Positions 44,856-56,928 of a stretch of 64,000 bases of DNA are shown one piece after another. Numbering within the stretch: the stretch's first letter is position 1; every line of letters starts with the position of its first letter. Location: positions 2,790,001-2,854,000 of the forward strand of contig JANJXV010000099.1 in NCBI GenBank assembly GCA_024803745.1, read 5' to 3'. Origin of the DNA: Megascapheus bottae (Eukaryota > Chordata > Mammalia > Rodentia > Geomyidae). The position numbers and the translations under genes were made by a program. Below the pieces are notes generated by a model. The model searched no databases. It was given only the letters and a program-made list of their open reading frames with translations, and was not told the origin of the DNA.

Positions 44856-45945
44856 TGTATGCTCATACACATTGCTTCTGATCCAAACACTCATTGTTCA
44901 ATTTAACTAACAAGATGTGAGGAACGATGATTGACTTTAATTTACTAGATGGGATTCTAGTGAGTATATATTTCCACTTCCACTCTGAAGCCAGGGAAGT
45001 GTTTCTGGTACATGTTTCAACTATCTCCCAAAGAGGAAATAATATGTGAGTACGTTTGATAGTATTTCAGATAGGAGATGGACTTTGGTGTTTGGAACCT
45101 GTTGGGCAGAGTGAATCAGCTGGGCTGTGATAACAGAGATGATGTTACAGACAGTAATATTTTCATCCCAGACAGACTTAATCCAGATCTTTGGATTTCA
45201 GGCCTTGAGTAGATAGAATTACAAGTGTGAGCTGCCACCACCACCTGGTTCATTTTGGAAACCTTAATTGCTTCTCATTTGTTCCTTTCCTTTTTTGGAA
45301 GATTGATCTAAGCTGGCTGATTGTGCATCACAATGAAGTGATTGGCCTCAGGAATTGCAAATATTTGTTTCATCAGCACGGAATGAATGAAGTTGATCTA
45401 AACCCAATAGTATTTTCCTTCTGATAAATAGGGAACTTACTTATATCATTTTCCCTTGCCTTTGCTTTCCCAAAGCAAGCAACATGTTTCTTAAAAACTA
45501 TACTTCATGAGAATATTATAATTAGAAGCTATCTTCTGCACACTTCAGAATAGTCCTTGCATTTATAAACTTATATTACAATATTAGGTAGAACAATGGT
45601 GACTGTTAGTTTCATAACTATTTCATATGTTTTACTCTTTAAGGCTCATTAAGTCAAGAAGGGATTAAATACATTTATATAATAGTAGAACATAGCTCCT
45701 GCTGATTTGATGTGTGTGCAGATGATACACAGATTTATTAGGATTACTCAAAAGTTTTCTTCAAATTTTCAGTAGTAGACTGCTATGCTAACTGGAAGGT
45801 GATAGTAATGATGCTGAAATTCTATGAATCAGCTATGAAGCAGAATTTCAGGGGAGAGTATTTGCTAGGGACTTAATTTCTAAGACGCATATCAAGAATA
45901 TTGAACTATAACACCAAATGATGGAGGACTCAGCGTCACATTTTG
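44856..45945. other. AT-rich stretch with a small SINE remnant
   Basis: A Geo-type end fragment lies at about 45,175-45,250 ('aggccttgagtagatagaat'). No gene recognised; the plus-strand frame at 45,227-45,424 has no domain. Confidence 0.5.
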
Positions 45946-45949
45946 TTGT

Positions 45950-46410
45950 TTTATGCAAGTCCTGGGACTTGAACCCAGGGCCTGGGAACTGTCCTTAAAA
46001 GTTTTTTTTTTGCTTCAGGCTAGTGTTCTACCACTTTATCCACAGCTCCACTACCAGATTTTTGGTAATGAACTGTAAATCAGAATATCATGCAATTTGT
46101 TTGGGCTGGATTCAAACCTGATTCTGTGTAGATAGGATTCCAAGTGTGAGCGCACAGAGCCTGGCTAGTATCATTCATCATTCAAGTCATGGGACTGCAA
46201 TTCTGCACCGGGGTCTTGTCACTGAGCTTTTCAGCTCAAGACTACTGCCCTATCCCTTGAGCCATAGGGCCACTTCTGGGTTTCTGGTGGTTAATTGGAG
46301 ATAAGAGTCACATGGACTTCAGTGCCCAGGCTGACTTTGAACTGCTATCCTTGGATCCCAGCCTCTTGAGTAGCTACATTTACAAGTGTGAGCCACCATA
46401 CCCGGCTAAA
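45950..46410 (-). mobile_element. Two Geo-type SINEs
   Basis: 45,950-46,170: 'gtcctgggacttgaacccag', 'gcttcaggctagtgttctac'. 46,185-46,410: 'tttcagctcaagactactgc', 'gagccatagggccacttctg', 'gagtagctacatttacaag'. Confidence 0.65.
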
Positions 46411-46835
46411 TTATTTTTTAAGTTAATTTATTTTGTTAAGTCAATATATAGTTGGCATACGGTTACATAAGTAATGAACATATTTCTTAAGAAAATTGTT
46501 ATCCCCTCCCTCATTTTTCTCTGTTTTCCTACCCTCAGCCCCCTCTCCACCCAGATTGTTCAGTTCATTTCCGTTTAGTGTCTTCCAAGTATCACTGTTC
46601 AATTGGTTCACCCATTTTCCTTTGTTTTTTTTTTTACCATTTTATTATACCCTCTCCATTCCCCAAATCACATAAACCTATGTACAAGACACAGGGTACC
46701 CGAATTTAACACAGTGACTACAGAGAATAAAACTAAAGGGAAAAAGAAGAAAAGAGGTAAAAAGCAAAGAAAATGAAAGAACATCATACAGTACCTTAGA
46801 AGCAAGAACACTGAAAAAACAAAACATAAAACCTT
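46411..46835. other. Old repeat-like stretch, possibly L1 3' UTR
   Basis: 'cggttacataagtaatgaac' and a C/T-rich block ('tcccctccctcatttttctc') resemble 3,670-3,770 and 53,090-53,160, so an old dispersed repeat is present. Family not certain. Confidence 0.4.
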
Positions 46836-46837
46836 GG

Positions 46838-46985
46838 GCTGAAAATGAAGCTTGCCTAGCATGTATGAAACCCTGGATTCCATTCCTCAGCACCACATAA
46901 ACAAAAAACTGGAAGTGCCACTGTGACTCAGCTGGTAGATTTCTAACGTTCAGCACAGAGTGTCTCCAAGTGACAAAAATCTGTC
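46838..46985 (+). mobile_element. Dimeric ID-like SINE
   Basis: 'gcttgcctagcatgtatgaa', 'ccattcctcagcaccacat', 'aagtgccactgtgactcag'. Confidence 0.65.
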
Positions 46986-47059
46986 ACATTTAAGTCAGGC
47001 TTCAAAACTTTGCTAGGAACCAGTTATGTGATTTGGAATAAAGTCCAGTTTTCAAAAAA

Positions 47060-47310
47060 TCACTAGCCAGGCGCTGGAGGGTCATAATTGTCATTATACT
47101 AGCCAGGGAGAAGGTGATTCAAAGCCTTTGCAAGCAAATAAAATGAAAACAAAAAAAACTGTAAGATTCTACTCTCCACTTATCCACCCAAAAACTAAGT
47201 GGAGTTGTGGCTAAAACTGGTACAGCATTAGCCTTGAGGAAAAAGAACTAAGAGACCTTGCCCAGGTCCAAAGTTCAAGCTCCCCACCAAGAAAGAAAAA
47301 AAAGGAGTCC
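47060..47310 (+). mobile_element. Geo-type SINE, decayed
   Basis: 'tagccaggcgctggagggtc', then 'gtggagttgtggctaaaac', 'gaactaagagaccttgccc', with an A-rich tail. Confidence 0.55.
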
Positions 47311-47685
47311 AGATACCTTAGTTTAAAAAGTATATCTGGATATCTTAGTAGATTTTTCTGATCTTTCCTCATTCATCTGATGGAACCACATAATCTTGAT
47401 CCTGATCTGACTAAGAGCCTGCATTGTGCTTAATAAATTCATTCAACATATTCCAGTAGAATCTTGACAGCTAACAGCCACTTACCAATGCTTTATTCTA
47501 CGTTTAGGCCAGTATGTCTTCATACCATCTACACAGTCAGCTATATCATCTTTCCGGAAGTATCATTGAGTGTAGAACACTCAGAACTAAAATAATTGCA
47601 TAAAGATGTAATAAAACCCCTTGATTCATTAAGAAAATTTCTGTACCACTTAGAGCAAGTACATTAGTGGTATTTACCTCTAGCC
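47311..47685. other. AT-rich stretch without recognised feature
   Basis: I see no gene, SINE or L1 sequence that can be assigned. Confidence 0.5.
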
Positions 47686-47689
47686 TCTT

Positions 47690-48102
47690 TTTAAAAAAAT
47701 TTATTAACATTGAATTTTACATCATATTTCAAATGTCATGTTTAACCAACAAGTATTCAAGAAGGGAATCGCTATACAATCACTGGCACATAGATTTTAG
47801 AATATAGTAAAAATTAAGCTGAGTCTTTGTATGTCATAGATACAGATTAATCTATAATAAAACACATGTCTATAGAGTGTATAGTCTATCCTAGATTTTT
47901 ATGTCTATGTAGTTATGTTTATATCTCCAAAATTATGTCCAGAACTTTGGGTATCAACTATTCAATCATCGCTCTACTACTGTTTGAAACTAATATCCAT
48001 ATATTAAGGATATCATGTACCTTTTGTTCCTTGGTCTTGACTTATCTCACTCAACAGGATTCACTCTAATTTCATCCACTACCCCAAAAATACCATTATT
48101 AT
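47690..48102 (-). mobile_element. Old L1 3'-end fragment, left half
   Basis: 'gaattttacatcatatttc', 'cttgacttatctcactcaac' and 'tttcatccactaccccaaaa' resemble the 3' end of an older mammalian L1. It is interrupted by a younger L1 fragment at 48,103 and resumes at about 48,618. Confidence 0.55.
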
Positions 48103-48611
48103 TTTTTTTCTGTGCAGATCTTCTTTTTATGTATTTATATTTATTGTAATTTATAGAAGGGTTACATTATATTCACCAGATAGAAGGTGCATTACTTCTC
48201 AAACTTTGATACCCCATGTAATGATATGGTCCCCATTTCCCTTCCCCTACCCCCATTCATGTTCATTTCCCCCCTTCCCTATCCAATTTCAAATAACCAA
48301 TTAGGCACATATGAAATATATCAGAAAACAAGGTGAAATATTGTAACAATATGATATAACCAAGGGATAGCAAAAGAGATAAGAGATCACATAGTTCATT
48401 AAGGACAACAATCACTCATTATATGAGTTTTGTTTCTTTATCTTGGAGGTCCTTACATTTAGTGTCATACTATTTGTCACGATGTCTCTAGATTTTGTTC
48501 TATTGTAAATCTCTGGTAGCAGAGCCCAAGGTTTCTACTGAATTTGACAAATGAGGGAGACTCTTGGGCCTATGTTCCTTTGAGTTTGGCTTACTTCACT
48601 TAATATGATTT
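48103..48611 (-). mobile_element. 5'-truncated L1 insertion
   Basis: Begins with a T-run (reverse of poly(A)) and matches the 3' UTR and extreme ORF2 end of the array L1s: 'ttattgtaatttatagaagg', 'accagatagaaggtgcatt', 'cagagcccaaggtttctac', 'ttacttcacttaatatgat'. The flanking words 'ttcatccacta...ccattatt' and 'ttcatccactt...ccattatt' look like a diverged target-site duplication. Confidence 0.75.
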
Positions 48612-48681
48612 TTTTCCTTTTCATCCACTTCCCTGAGAATGCCATTATTTTATCTGGTCGGTTGGCTATATATCATTCCAT

Positions 48682-48726
<45 letters not shown>

Positions 48727-48790
48727 CACATTTTTTGTAGTAGGGCATCTGGTTGTTTCCATCATCCAACCTCATTTTCTACAGATATTT
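48612..48790 (-). mobile_element. Old L1 3'-end fragment, right half, with GT repeat
   Basis: Resumes the older element: 'tcatccacttccctgagaat', 'tatatatcattccattgtgt', a GT repeat at 48,686-48,724, then 'gtagggcatctggttgtttcc'. Confidence 0.55.
48686..48724. repeat. (GT)n microsatellite
   Basis: Nearly pure GT run inside the old L1 end. Confidence 0.95.
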
Positions 48791-48794
48791 TTAT

Positions 48795-49935
48795 AGTCTC
48801 TTTTTTATTTTCAGGGTAATGTATAGAGGGGTTACGATTACATTTACAGGTAGTGGACTGCATTATTTCTCACACATTTATTCCACTCCACATGTTTTTG
48901 TCCCCAGTTCCCTCTCCCCTCCCCTTCACAATCATCTTGTTTCCCCCCTTCCCTTTCCTATTTGACATAAACAAACATATATACAATATGCCAGGGAAAA
49001 ATCAGATACAGTAACAATCTGACATTAACCAAAGGGCAAAATAAGAGATGAGAAATAACATAGTAGATTAAGGACAAAAATCACACAAGATTAAGAGCAA
49101 CGATGACACAAGATATAGCTCTTGTTCCCATATCCTAGAGATCCTTTCATTTAGTCTCATCCTATATGACCTTATATACCTAGGTTTTTGAGTTATTGTA
49201 ATCCTCTGCTAGGAGAGTCCTAGATGTGAACTAATTATTACAAATGAGGGAAACCATTGAGCTTATGTTTCTTTGGGTCTGGCTGCTTCACTTAATATGA
49301 ATTTTTCCAAGTCTTTCCATTTCCTTACAAATGGGGCGATGTCATTCCTTCTGATGGCAGCATAGCATTCCATTGTGTATAAGCACCACATCTTCTTGAT
49401 TCAGTCATCTACTGAGTGGCATCTGGGTTGGTTTCATATCTTTGCTATGGTAAATAGTGCTGCAATGAGCATCATTGTGGTAGTGGCTTTAGTATGTCCT
49501 TTTTTCTGGACAATTGGGTAGATGCCAAGTAGTGGATTTTCTGGATCATAGGGGAGCTCTATGTTCAGTCTTTTGAGGAACCACCACACTGCTTTCCCTA
49601 GTAGTTGAACGAGTTTACACTCACACCAACAGTGTAGGTGTGATCCCCACTGGTCACTTCCCCACCAGTATCTCTTATTAGATTTTTTGATAATGGCCAT
49701 TCTGACTGGAGTCAGGTGGAATCTCAAAGTTGTTTTGATTTTCATTTCCCTTATTGCTAGAGATATGGAGCATTTCTTCATGTGTCTAAAGCCCATTTTA
49801 ATTTTTTCTTCAGAGAATACTCTTTTAAGTCTTTAGCCCACCTTTTAATAGGATGGTTGTTTCTTTGAAGATTTGTTTGGGAGAGATTCATTTTTTTCAG
49901 CTATAGATATATTTTAGATAACTACATATATTTTT
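48795..49935 (-). mobile_element. L1 3' fragment (ORF2 C-terminus and 3' UTR), copy B side
   Basis: About 1.1 kb. 3' UTR 'gtaatgtatagaggggttac' to 'tggctgcttcacttaatatg', then ORF2 C-terminal remnant 49,434-49,796 with GFRHMKKCS and PYDPENPLLGIYP. The part from 49,411 on is shared with copy A 1-525. Confidence 0.88.
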
Positions 49936-49954
49936 GTAGAAAAAAGAATGGAAG

Positions 49955-50305
49955 CCATCATGCTGGCTCACAACTTAATTTCAGCTACTTAGGAGGCTGA
50001 GGGCTTAGGATCAGAGGTCAAAGCCAACCAGGGCACTACAGTGTGTGAGATCAAACTCTGTGAACATGCAATGACTGTAAGAGGAATCTCACTGCCTGGG
50101 AATGTAGCCTAATGGTAGAGTGCTCACCTAGAATGCATGAAGACCTAGGTTCTATTCACCGGTACCGCATATTCAGAAAAAAGCTAGAAGTGGCGCTGTG
50201 TTTCAAGAGGCAGAGCACTCACCTTGGGCAAGCGAGTCCAATGAAAATGTCTAGGCCCTGAGTCCAAGCCCTAGGACTGGCAAAAAGAAAAAAAAGAGCA
50301 ATCTT
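49955..50305 (+). mobile_element. SINEs, B copies of 541-885
   Basis: Geo-type fragment then dimeric ID-like SINE (about 50,098-50,300), matching A with few substitutions. Confidence 0.7.
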
Positions 50306-50709
50306 ACTTAAGTAACAAGGAATGTACCCTATATTTATACAGACTGAAAAATTCATTAAGAAATTAGAAAATATGTATAAAGTGCATAATTTCTTTTGTG
50401 TGTTGGCACTGGGTCTTCAACTGAGTGTTTCAGCTCTATTCCTGACCTTTTCTGCTCAAGGCTATCACTCTACCAATGCAGCCCCAAATCAACTATCTTC
50501 AATTGAGATATAAGCGATGAATATTTCAGGGTGCTTCATGAAAAACATTTTTATAAATTGAAACTTTCAACACAGTCTTATTTTAGTATGAATGTTGCGA
50601 TGGGAAGAGACAGAAAAAGTGAAATGTTTCCTGATCCCCATAGAGAAGAGACTCAGCAGAACCACTGTGGTCTGCAGGCTTCTTTGTGAGTTTTGTTTGC
50701 TTGTTTGAT

Positions 50710-50925
50710 TTTTGTCAATTGTGGGGCTTGAACTCTGGGCCTGGGCACTGTCCCTGAGCTCTTCAGCTCAAGGCTAGTGCTTTAATCTGTGAGCCACAGT
50801 GCCACTTCTGGTTTTTCTGGCAGTTAACTGGGTACTTTGGCTGGCTTTAAACTTTGATTCTCAGATCTTAGCCTCCTGAGTAGCTAAGACTATAGGTGTG
50901 AGGTACCATCACCAGGCTGCTGCTC
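50710..50925 (-). mobile_element. Geo-type SINE, B copy of 1,305-1,512
   Basis: Same limits and diagnostic words as in A. Confidence 0.75.
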
Positions 50926-51278
50926 TGTTACTATGCAGGTTCTGGATCAAGAACTTCAAGTTCTTACTTCAATTTTTTCTTCTCTTGCCTGATACTCTGC
51001 CATTTGAACGAAGCCCCAGTTCCTGGTCTTTGTTGGTTAATGAGAGATATTATGATTTTCTAATATTCAGAGCAATGATTATAAAACCCAGCATTTTACT
51101 TACTTGAATAAATTAAGAGACAGGACCTAGTGAGATGGAAAACAAATTTTTTTTTCAAGTTGCTATCCTGTTCTAATGCATAAGTCTGGCTATTTTGCTT
51201 ACACACAAATATGTATTTTACCAATTTCTACTCTATGTTTGCTTAGCTTAAAACCACCACTGCCATTTCATAGATTTT

Positions 51279-51820
51279 GTTGTTGTTGTTTGCGGTGCTT
51301 GAACTCTGTGCCTGGGCTGTTCCTCAGATCTTCAGTTCAATGCCAGTGCTCTACTACTTTTGATTTGGCCAGTCCTGGGCTTGAACTCAGGGACTGAGCA
51401 CTGTCCTTATATTTTCTCAAGGCTAGGGCTCTACCACTTCAGCCTCAGCACCACTTCCAGCATTTTTCTATGTATGTGATATTGAGGAATTGAACCCAGG
51501 TCTTCGTGCATGCTAGGCAAGCACTCTACCACTAGGCCAAACTCCCAGCCCAAAATTATTCATCATTACTATTAGCTATCTTCTTTTTTTATTATTGATT
51601 CTTCATGTTGCTTGGACTTTGGGCCTGGACTGTCCCTGACCTATTCAGCTCAAGGCTAGCGCTCTTCCTCTACAGCTCCATTTTTGGTTTCTGGTAGTTA
51701 ATTGGTGTTGTAAGTCTCACAAACATATGTGTCCAGGTTGGCTTTGGGCTTTGAACCAAGATCCTCCAATCTCAGCCTCCATAGTAGGTAGAATTACACG
51801 CTTCAGCCAGCAGTGCCTGA
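51279..51820 (-). mobile_element. SINE cluster, B copy of 1,870-2,408
   Basis: Geo-type fragment, dimeric ID-like SINE (about 51,364-51,552) and Geo-type SINE (about 51,585-51,815), in the same order as A. Confidence 0.7.
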
Positions 51821-51828
51821 CTGTTTGA

Positions 51829-51956
51829 TGTCTCTGTGTCTGTCTCTGTCTGTCTGTCTCTGTCTGTCTGCCTGTCTGTCTCTCTGTCTCTCTGTCTTTC
51901 TCTCTGTCTCTGTCTCTCTCTGTCTCTCTCTGTCTGTCTCTGTCTCTGTCTCTGTC

Positions 51957-52011
<55 letters not shown>
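51829..52011. repeat. (CT)n / (CTGTCT)n microsatellite, copy B
   Basis: Shorter than the A tract, with more CTGT interruptions and a terminal TTTTGG in place of CTCGG. Shows independent slippage after duplication. Confidence 0.95.
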
Positions 52012-52013
<2 letters not shown>

Positions 52014-52014
<1 letters not shown>

Positions 52015-52665
52015 GGTTGTAAGACTTTAATTGTGCACCTGGGCAGTGTCCCTGGGCTCTTCAGCTCAAGGCTACAACCTTAAACACCTTGAGCCACAGT
52101 GTCATTTCTGGTTTTCTGGTGCTTAAGTGGAAGTAACAGTTTCATGCACTTTAGTGTCTGGCCTGGCTTTGAACTGTGATCCTCAGAACCCAACCTTCTG
52201 AGATCATTTCCAGCTTTTTTTTGGTGTAAGTGGTACAGAGTAATTGAACACAGGGCTTTGTGCATACTAGGCAAGCAAACTACCACTAGTGTGCACTCCA
52301 GCCTTAGATAAGGGCTTTCTTTTTCTTTTTCTTTTTTTCACTCATGGGGCTTGAACTCTGGGCCTGGATGTTTACCTTAAGCTCTTCAGCTTAAGGCAAG
52401 AGCTCTACCACTTGAGGCACATTTTCATTTTGAATTTTCTGGATTATTTGGAAATAAGATTCTCACAGATTTTTATGCCTGGGCCGTCTTTGAACCTCGA
52501 TCCTCCAGGGTAGCTAGGATTACCAGGGTGAGCCACCAGTCACGGGCATTAAATTATTATTTTTTGCATGTCCTATGGCTTCAACTCATGGCCACAGCAC
52601 TATCCTAGGGCTTGCTCAAGGATAGCACTTTACTTCAGCCAGCCAACTACCGGTCCAAATAGGCC
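52014..52665 (-). mobile_element. SINE cluster, B copy of 2,616-3,265
   Basis: Geo-type (52,014-52,200), ID-like monomer (52,211-52,303), Geo-type (52,335-52,550) and an older fragment, all reversed. Confidence 0.65.
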
Positions 52666-52802
52666 ACTCTTGAAGCTAGAATTACAGAGATCGGCCATAC
52701 TACTGGCATGTTGTTATCTAAGTATATAATTTTTCTTCTATTTTTGATGGCTTTTCCTTAGTGTACATATTTCCTACATATTTTATGGAAAACTTCCTTC
52801 CC

Positions 52803-53010
52803 ACTGGGGCCATAAGTTAAGCCTAGTGGAAGCGTTCTTGCCGAGCATGAATGAAGACCCAAGTTCAATTCCTCAGCACAACGTTGATAAAAAAACATAA
52901 ATGTGGTGCTGTGGCACATGTGATAGAACTTGCGCCTTAAGAATAAACAAAAACAAAAACAAGGATCGTGCTCAGGTCCTGAGTCTAAGCCCAGTACTGG
53001 CAAAAAAAAA
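52803..53010 (+). mobile_element. Dimeric ID-like SINE, B copy of 3,405-3,612
   Basis: Same insertion site and tail as in A, with a few private changes. Confidence 0.7.
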
Positions 53011-53589
53011 TTCTGCCCAAAGTAGACATTTAAACTTATTGTACTTTTCAAAAAATTTGTTGTTCAAGGTGATATACAAAGAGATTGCTGTTACATATGT
53101 AATGAGTACATTTCTTGTAAACACTGTTACCCCCTCCCCCATTTTCTCTTTCCTTCCCCCCAAGTCATAAATTTCATTTACAACAAATATATATGTATTT
53201 TCATTCCTGAAAAAAATAGTTTAAAATGTGTTCAAATAAATGATGTAGGTTGTTATATTTATCAAAATGGATTACTTGAACTCTAAAATAAACATTCTAA
53301 GTAATTTTTCTCATAAAATTGTAGTAATGCCATAAAACTAATATAAAAGGAATTTTAGTTATTAATTTCTTATGTTTTACCTTTAACATTATTACACTAA
53401 GCATACTGTTTATGGTATTAATACAGACAGCATGAAATATGATTATGTAAAAAAATTAAATGATTAAAAATAGTAAGGTTGGGGGCCAGTAGTTTGGCTT
53501 GGTGGCACACACCCTGGACTGGCAAAAAAGAAGTAGCGTTAGATAAAACAGATTTATTTCCAAATGTGTGGAAAATGGTATGATTTCTT

Positions 53590-53773
53590 GTTTGGCTAGT
53601 CCTGCGGCTTGAACTGAGGGACCAGGAACTGTCCTTGGCCACATTTGTTCAAGGGTGGCACTCTTACACCTGAGCAACAGTGCCCCATCTGCTTTTTCTG
53701 TGTATGCAGTGTCGAGGAATTGAATCAAGGTCTTCTTGTATACTAGGCGAGCACTCTACAACTAGGCAACATT
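53590..53773 (-). mobile_element. Dimeric ID-like SINE, B copy of 4,190-4,375
   Basis: Same element; 'gagcaacagtgccccatctg' and 'actaggcgagcactctac'. Confidence 0.7.
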
Positions 53774-54199
53774 AAAAGCCAAAGTAGATTTTTGATGCTA
53801 TTGTGGAGTTTTAATTTTCTTAAATATTTGTACAAAGCACAATGGATATATAAACAGACTTGAACTCACAGAACAGAGTCCCACATAATATTACAGTTAC
53901 TCTGGCACTTCTCCCGATTGACAAAACACATTTCCAGGCATCTGCTCTGTCCTTAAGCTTTGGTAGCTGACTTGTCTTTCCATGGAGGCCTGGCCTGGAT
54001 TCCTGGTGATTCCATGCATTTCATAGTTCCCTGTATATCCAGTAAGGTTGTCTTCTATGGGACCAGACCTGTCTGGTTTTTGGCCCACCCAGGACCTATG
54101 TGTCTGAGGTCTCACATTATAAGTGGAAAATAAAACACAGTATAATAAGCACTGAAGAACTGCACACCATAATATTAACAATGAGAGTTTAATAGTTTG
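53774..54199. other. Unassigned stretch, B copy of 4,376-4,830
   Basis: Conserved with A. Short open frames only, with no domain recognised. Confidence 0.4.
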
Positions 54200-54699
54200 C
54201 AAAGTAAATACAATGAATACTTGACAAGAATCATGAGAGCAAGATAAAGAGACGTCTTTTTAGGAAGGGGACAGGGAAGCTCTAAATCCAGACTGGCCTC
54301 CAAGTTGCCTTCAGACAGTAATTCTACTTCCGAGTCCTCAGAAGGGTCTCCTTCCTCATGAGAAACAGAATGTCCTTCCTGAGTTAAGAGGGGGATGGAT
54401 TCTGGTTTGTCGAATGGAGATTGAGTCTCTTTTAGTGAGATGGATGGGTCTGGATATTCTGTGAGGATGGATTCATTTTCCTCCAATGAATCCAGTATTG
54501 AGAGTACACTTGCTGCTTCCCATGGGGACATTACCTGGCTGACACCACCCATAAAGGGCATTTTGCCAAGCTCTGTAGAAGTAAGGGCCAACCAATATCT
54601 AGACCACATGGGCTTCCTACTCACAGGTTCTGAGGCACCCACACCAGGACTTCTACTTTTTCTTGGTCTTACTGGTCGCACATTCCTCCAGCTGGTCAA
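54175..54699 (-). pseudogene. 174-codon frame spanning the 513-bp deletion, copy B
   Basis: Starts MTSWRNVRPVRPRKSRS, passes TSTELGKMPFMGG and SQVMSPWEAASV, and ends in an acidic Ser-rich tail. It joins two segments that in A lie on either side of the 513 bp. In A the upstream segment has a TGA where B has CGA. The open frame is therefore a product of deletion and a base difference, probably not an original reading frame. Confidence 0.4.
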
Positions 54700-55139
54700 A
54701 AAGTATGTGTTTAGAAGAGCAGGTCCAAAGCCGGCATGTGGAGCCTCATATAGAGCTTGAGTTGTGTCAGGGTTTGGCAGTTCTTGAACTCGTAGAAATC
54801 ACTCGGGTAGAAGTCCATTCACATCGTATAGATGGAACACATGATGCTGTGGGCACATTCGGTACAAGGAAAGTGAGAGCCTTCTCTCTCCATCCTGAGC
54901 CTTTTACCAAAGCCCCTTTCTTGCAGGATTCTAATGCTGTGGCTGTCCTGCAGAGATGTGCACTTATGTGCTGGGAGGGGGGTAAGAGACACTCGAGAAC
55001 AGGATGACTTTTACACCCCACTTCCAGAAGCTTCTGAGAGAGGCCTCTATGCATCTGTCCAAAGTAAACGCACCTTAAATTAACTAAGTAAATGCTCTAA
55101 ATAAATCAATAAGTGAATGCTCTAAATAAAGAACTAAAT

Positions 55140-55368
55140 GCTCATTCCTCTAATCTTAGCCACCCAGCAGGCTGAGCTCTGAAGATCACAGTGGAAAGCC
55201 AGTCTAGTCAGTAAAAGTCTAAAGGCACTTGTCTTCAATTAGGCAGCAAAAAGCCAGAACTTCACCTATGACTCAAATGGTACAGTGCTAATTTTTGAAC
55301 ACCAAAGGGATGTCATTTAGACCTGGGTTCAGGTTCAAGTGGCAGCACTGGACCACACACCAAAATGT
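55140..55368 (+). mobile_element. Diverged Geo-type SINE, B copy of 6,245-6,470
   Basis: Same element and limits as in A. Confidence 0.55.
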
Positions 55369-55838
55369 AAAGGCTTTCAGGTTCTAACAGGCAAAGCTAT
55401 CACAATCCCTCCCTGATGGTTCAAAAGTGATTCAGCCCCCAGCTTTTCCTCTGACTCCAGTATTTCACAGGCCTCCGCCATTAGTACTGACACCTCATTT
55501 CTTACTGGGAAATGGGATTTCCTAGGATGTCACCTAGGTGAGGGCTGCAGTTGGGAGCCACTTACTCATGCCTGAAATCCAACTTCTCAGTAAGCACACT
55601 GTTGAGACTCCAGTAGCTTGTGAGGGAAATGAAATGGCATGGTGTCCCAGTCATAATGAAGTAGTTTGTGCACTTGTATCATGCTTAGCTCCCCTGTGAA
55701 CACCCCAGTGAACCAAACAGGCTCAGAGAGGAGCCAAGTATTCCAAGGCTTGGCCAGGAGTGGTGAGCAAACATGGGTTTGGAGGGGGAACACTCACTTT
55801 TTCAAGAGAATTTCCAGCAACTACTACATTGTCCTCCA

Positions 55839-56046
55839 CTATTTGAAATTGTGCAGGAAGTTTCCCACATAAAAGAGATCACCTTTCTGGTAGGCAGGGA
55901 TCAGCTCTGTCAGCAGCATCTCCAACAGGCCTTCCTCCAGGATCCATAGGTTACAAGGCTCATTCAGAGTCTGAGCTGACTTACCATCACACTGTATTGG
56001 CAAAACAGTGGATATTTCAAACGTAGGAATGGGACCACACTTCACA
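55839..56046 (-). pseudogene. RalGDS-like REM exon (first part), copy B
   Basis: The acceptor-like CTCAG lies just above 56,046. The frame stays open to the TAG after HNFK. The segment LLTELIPAYQKGDLFYVGNF has the G/L/E spacing and PA.Q..DL.YV..F pattern recalled from RalGDS REM domains. No clear donor was fixed before the stop. Confidence 0.55.
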
Positions 56047-56175
56047 CTGAGGAATTGGTATAGAGTAGATTGGAAATGACACACTCTAATCTCAGTATAG
56101 TCACTTGAAAGCACACAAGAAGGTTGTAGTTTGTGGGCAGGATGATGGGTTCAAATAGGTTTCCTCTCAATATAC

Positions 56176-56343
56176 CTCATCTGAGTTTCCCTGGAGTTTC
56201 CTGGCTTTCTTCCTAGAAAAATGCCTGATATACTGGAATTTTGTCTTGGCCCTGATCCAGCATCTACTTCTTCAAGTGAGACATCCACATCTCTCATGCC
56301 TGAGATCCGAGCCTCCTGACCTTTGGCAACAGCACAGCAACAT
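56176..56343 (-). pseudogene. RalGDS-like first coding exon, copy B
   Basis: MLLCCCQRSGGSDLRH from the ATG at 56,343-56,341. TGA at 56,274-56,272 as in A. The donor GT follows GATGAG at 56,176. Confidence 0.5.
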
Positions 56344-56749
56344 CTTTCTTCCTCCTGAGCCACAGGCCAAGGGAGCTGACTTGAGCTGGTTGTCACATAC
56401 AGTGGCTTGGTTACCAGGTTTCCATATTCTGTTCCATTGTGAGGGAGGTAGGGTCACCTTTCAAGGCCCAATGACCAAAGCTCCTTGCTCACAGAACACC
56501 TCCCCAAAGACATACTGGAGGCTGAATCTCCCTTCCCACCTCACATATGGATGTAGTAAACAGCACACCTTTTTGTTCAAATCCCAAGTCATTAACTAGA
56601 CGTAAGTGCTAGCCTGGTCTCAGGCTCAAGGAGCCTTTCTTAGGTAAGATCCAAACTTAACTGTCACTATTCCCCTTAGACTTCACAAGACATTTTGCTT
56701 CACAGTGCCTTCTCAGCTTGCATTTTGCCTCTTGCACATTTTTTTTGCT

Positions 56750-56928
56750 AGTCCTGGGACTTGACCTCAGAGCCTGACCATTGTTCTTAGGCTTTCTTTA
56801 GGCTATAGCTGTCCCACCAAGCCACAGCACCACTTCCAGAGTTTTCTATGTATATGGTACTGCAGAATCAAACCGGACTCTTTTTGTGTGGTAGCCAAGC
56901 ACTCTACAAATAGATGAAAGACCCAGGC
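56750..56928 (-). mobile_element. Dimeric ID-like SINE, B copy of 7,865-8,043
   Basis: Same element as in A and in the L1-array spacers. Confidence 0.65.

Larger units (their letters stand above)
54200..56343 (-). pseudogene. RalGDS-like gene remnant, copy B
   Basis: Same gene as in copy A. The first exon is at 56,176-56,343 (MLLCCCQRSGGSDLRH, TGA at 56,272, donor GATGAG|GTATAT). The first REM block is at 55,839-56,046 and is open: TFEISTVLPIQCDGK, LEEGLLEMLL, AYQKGDLFYVGNFL. The second REM block is at about 54,717-54,935, with the same TGA before MDFYLSDFYE. B lacks the 513 bp found in A at about 5,129-5,641. No CDC25 domain is visible. B is less damaged than A in the first REM block but is still interrupted by stops in exon 1 and in the second REM block. 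Confidence 0.5.
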
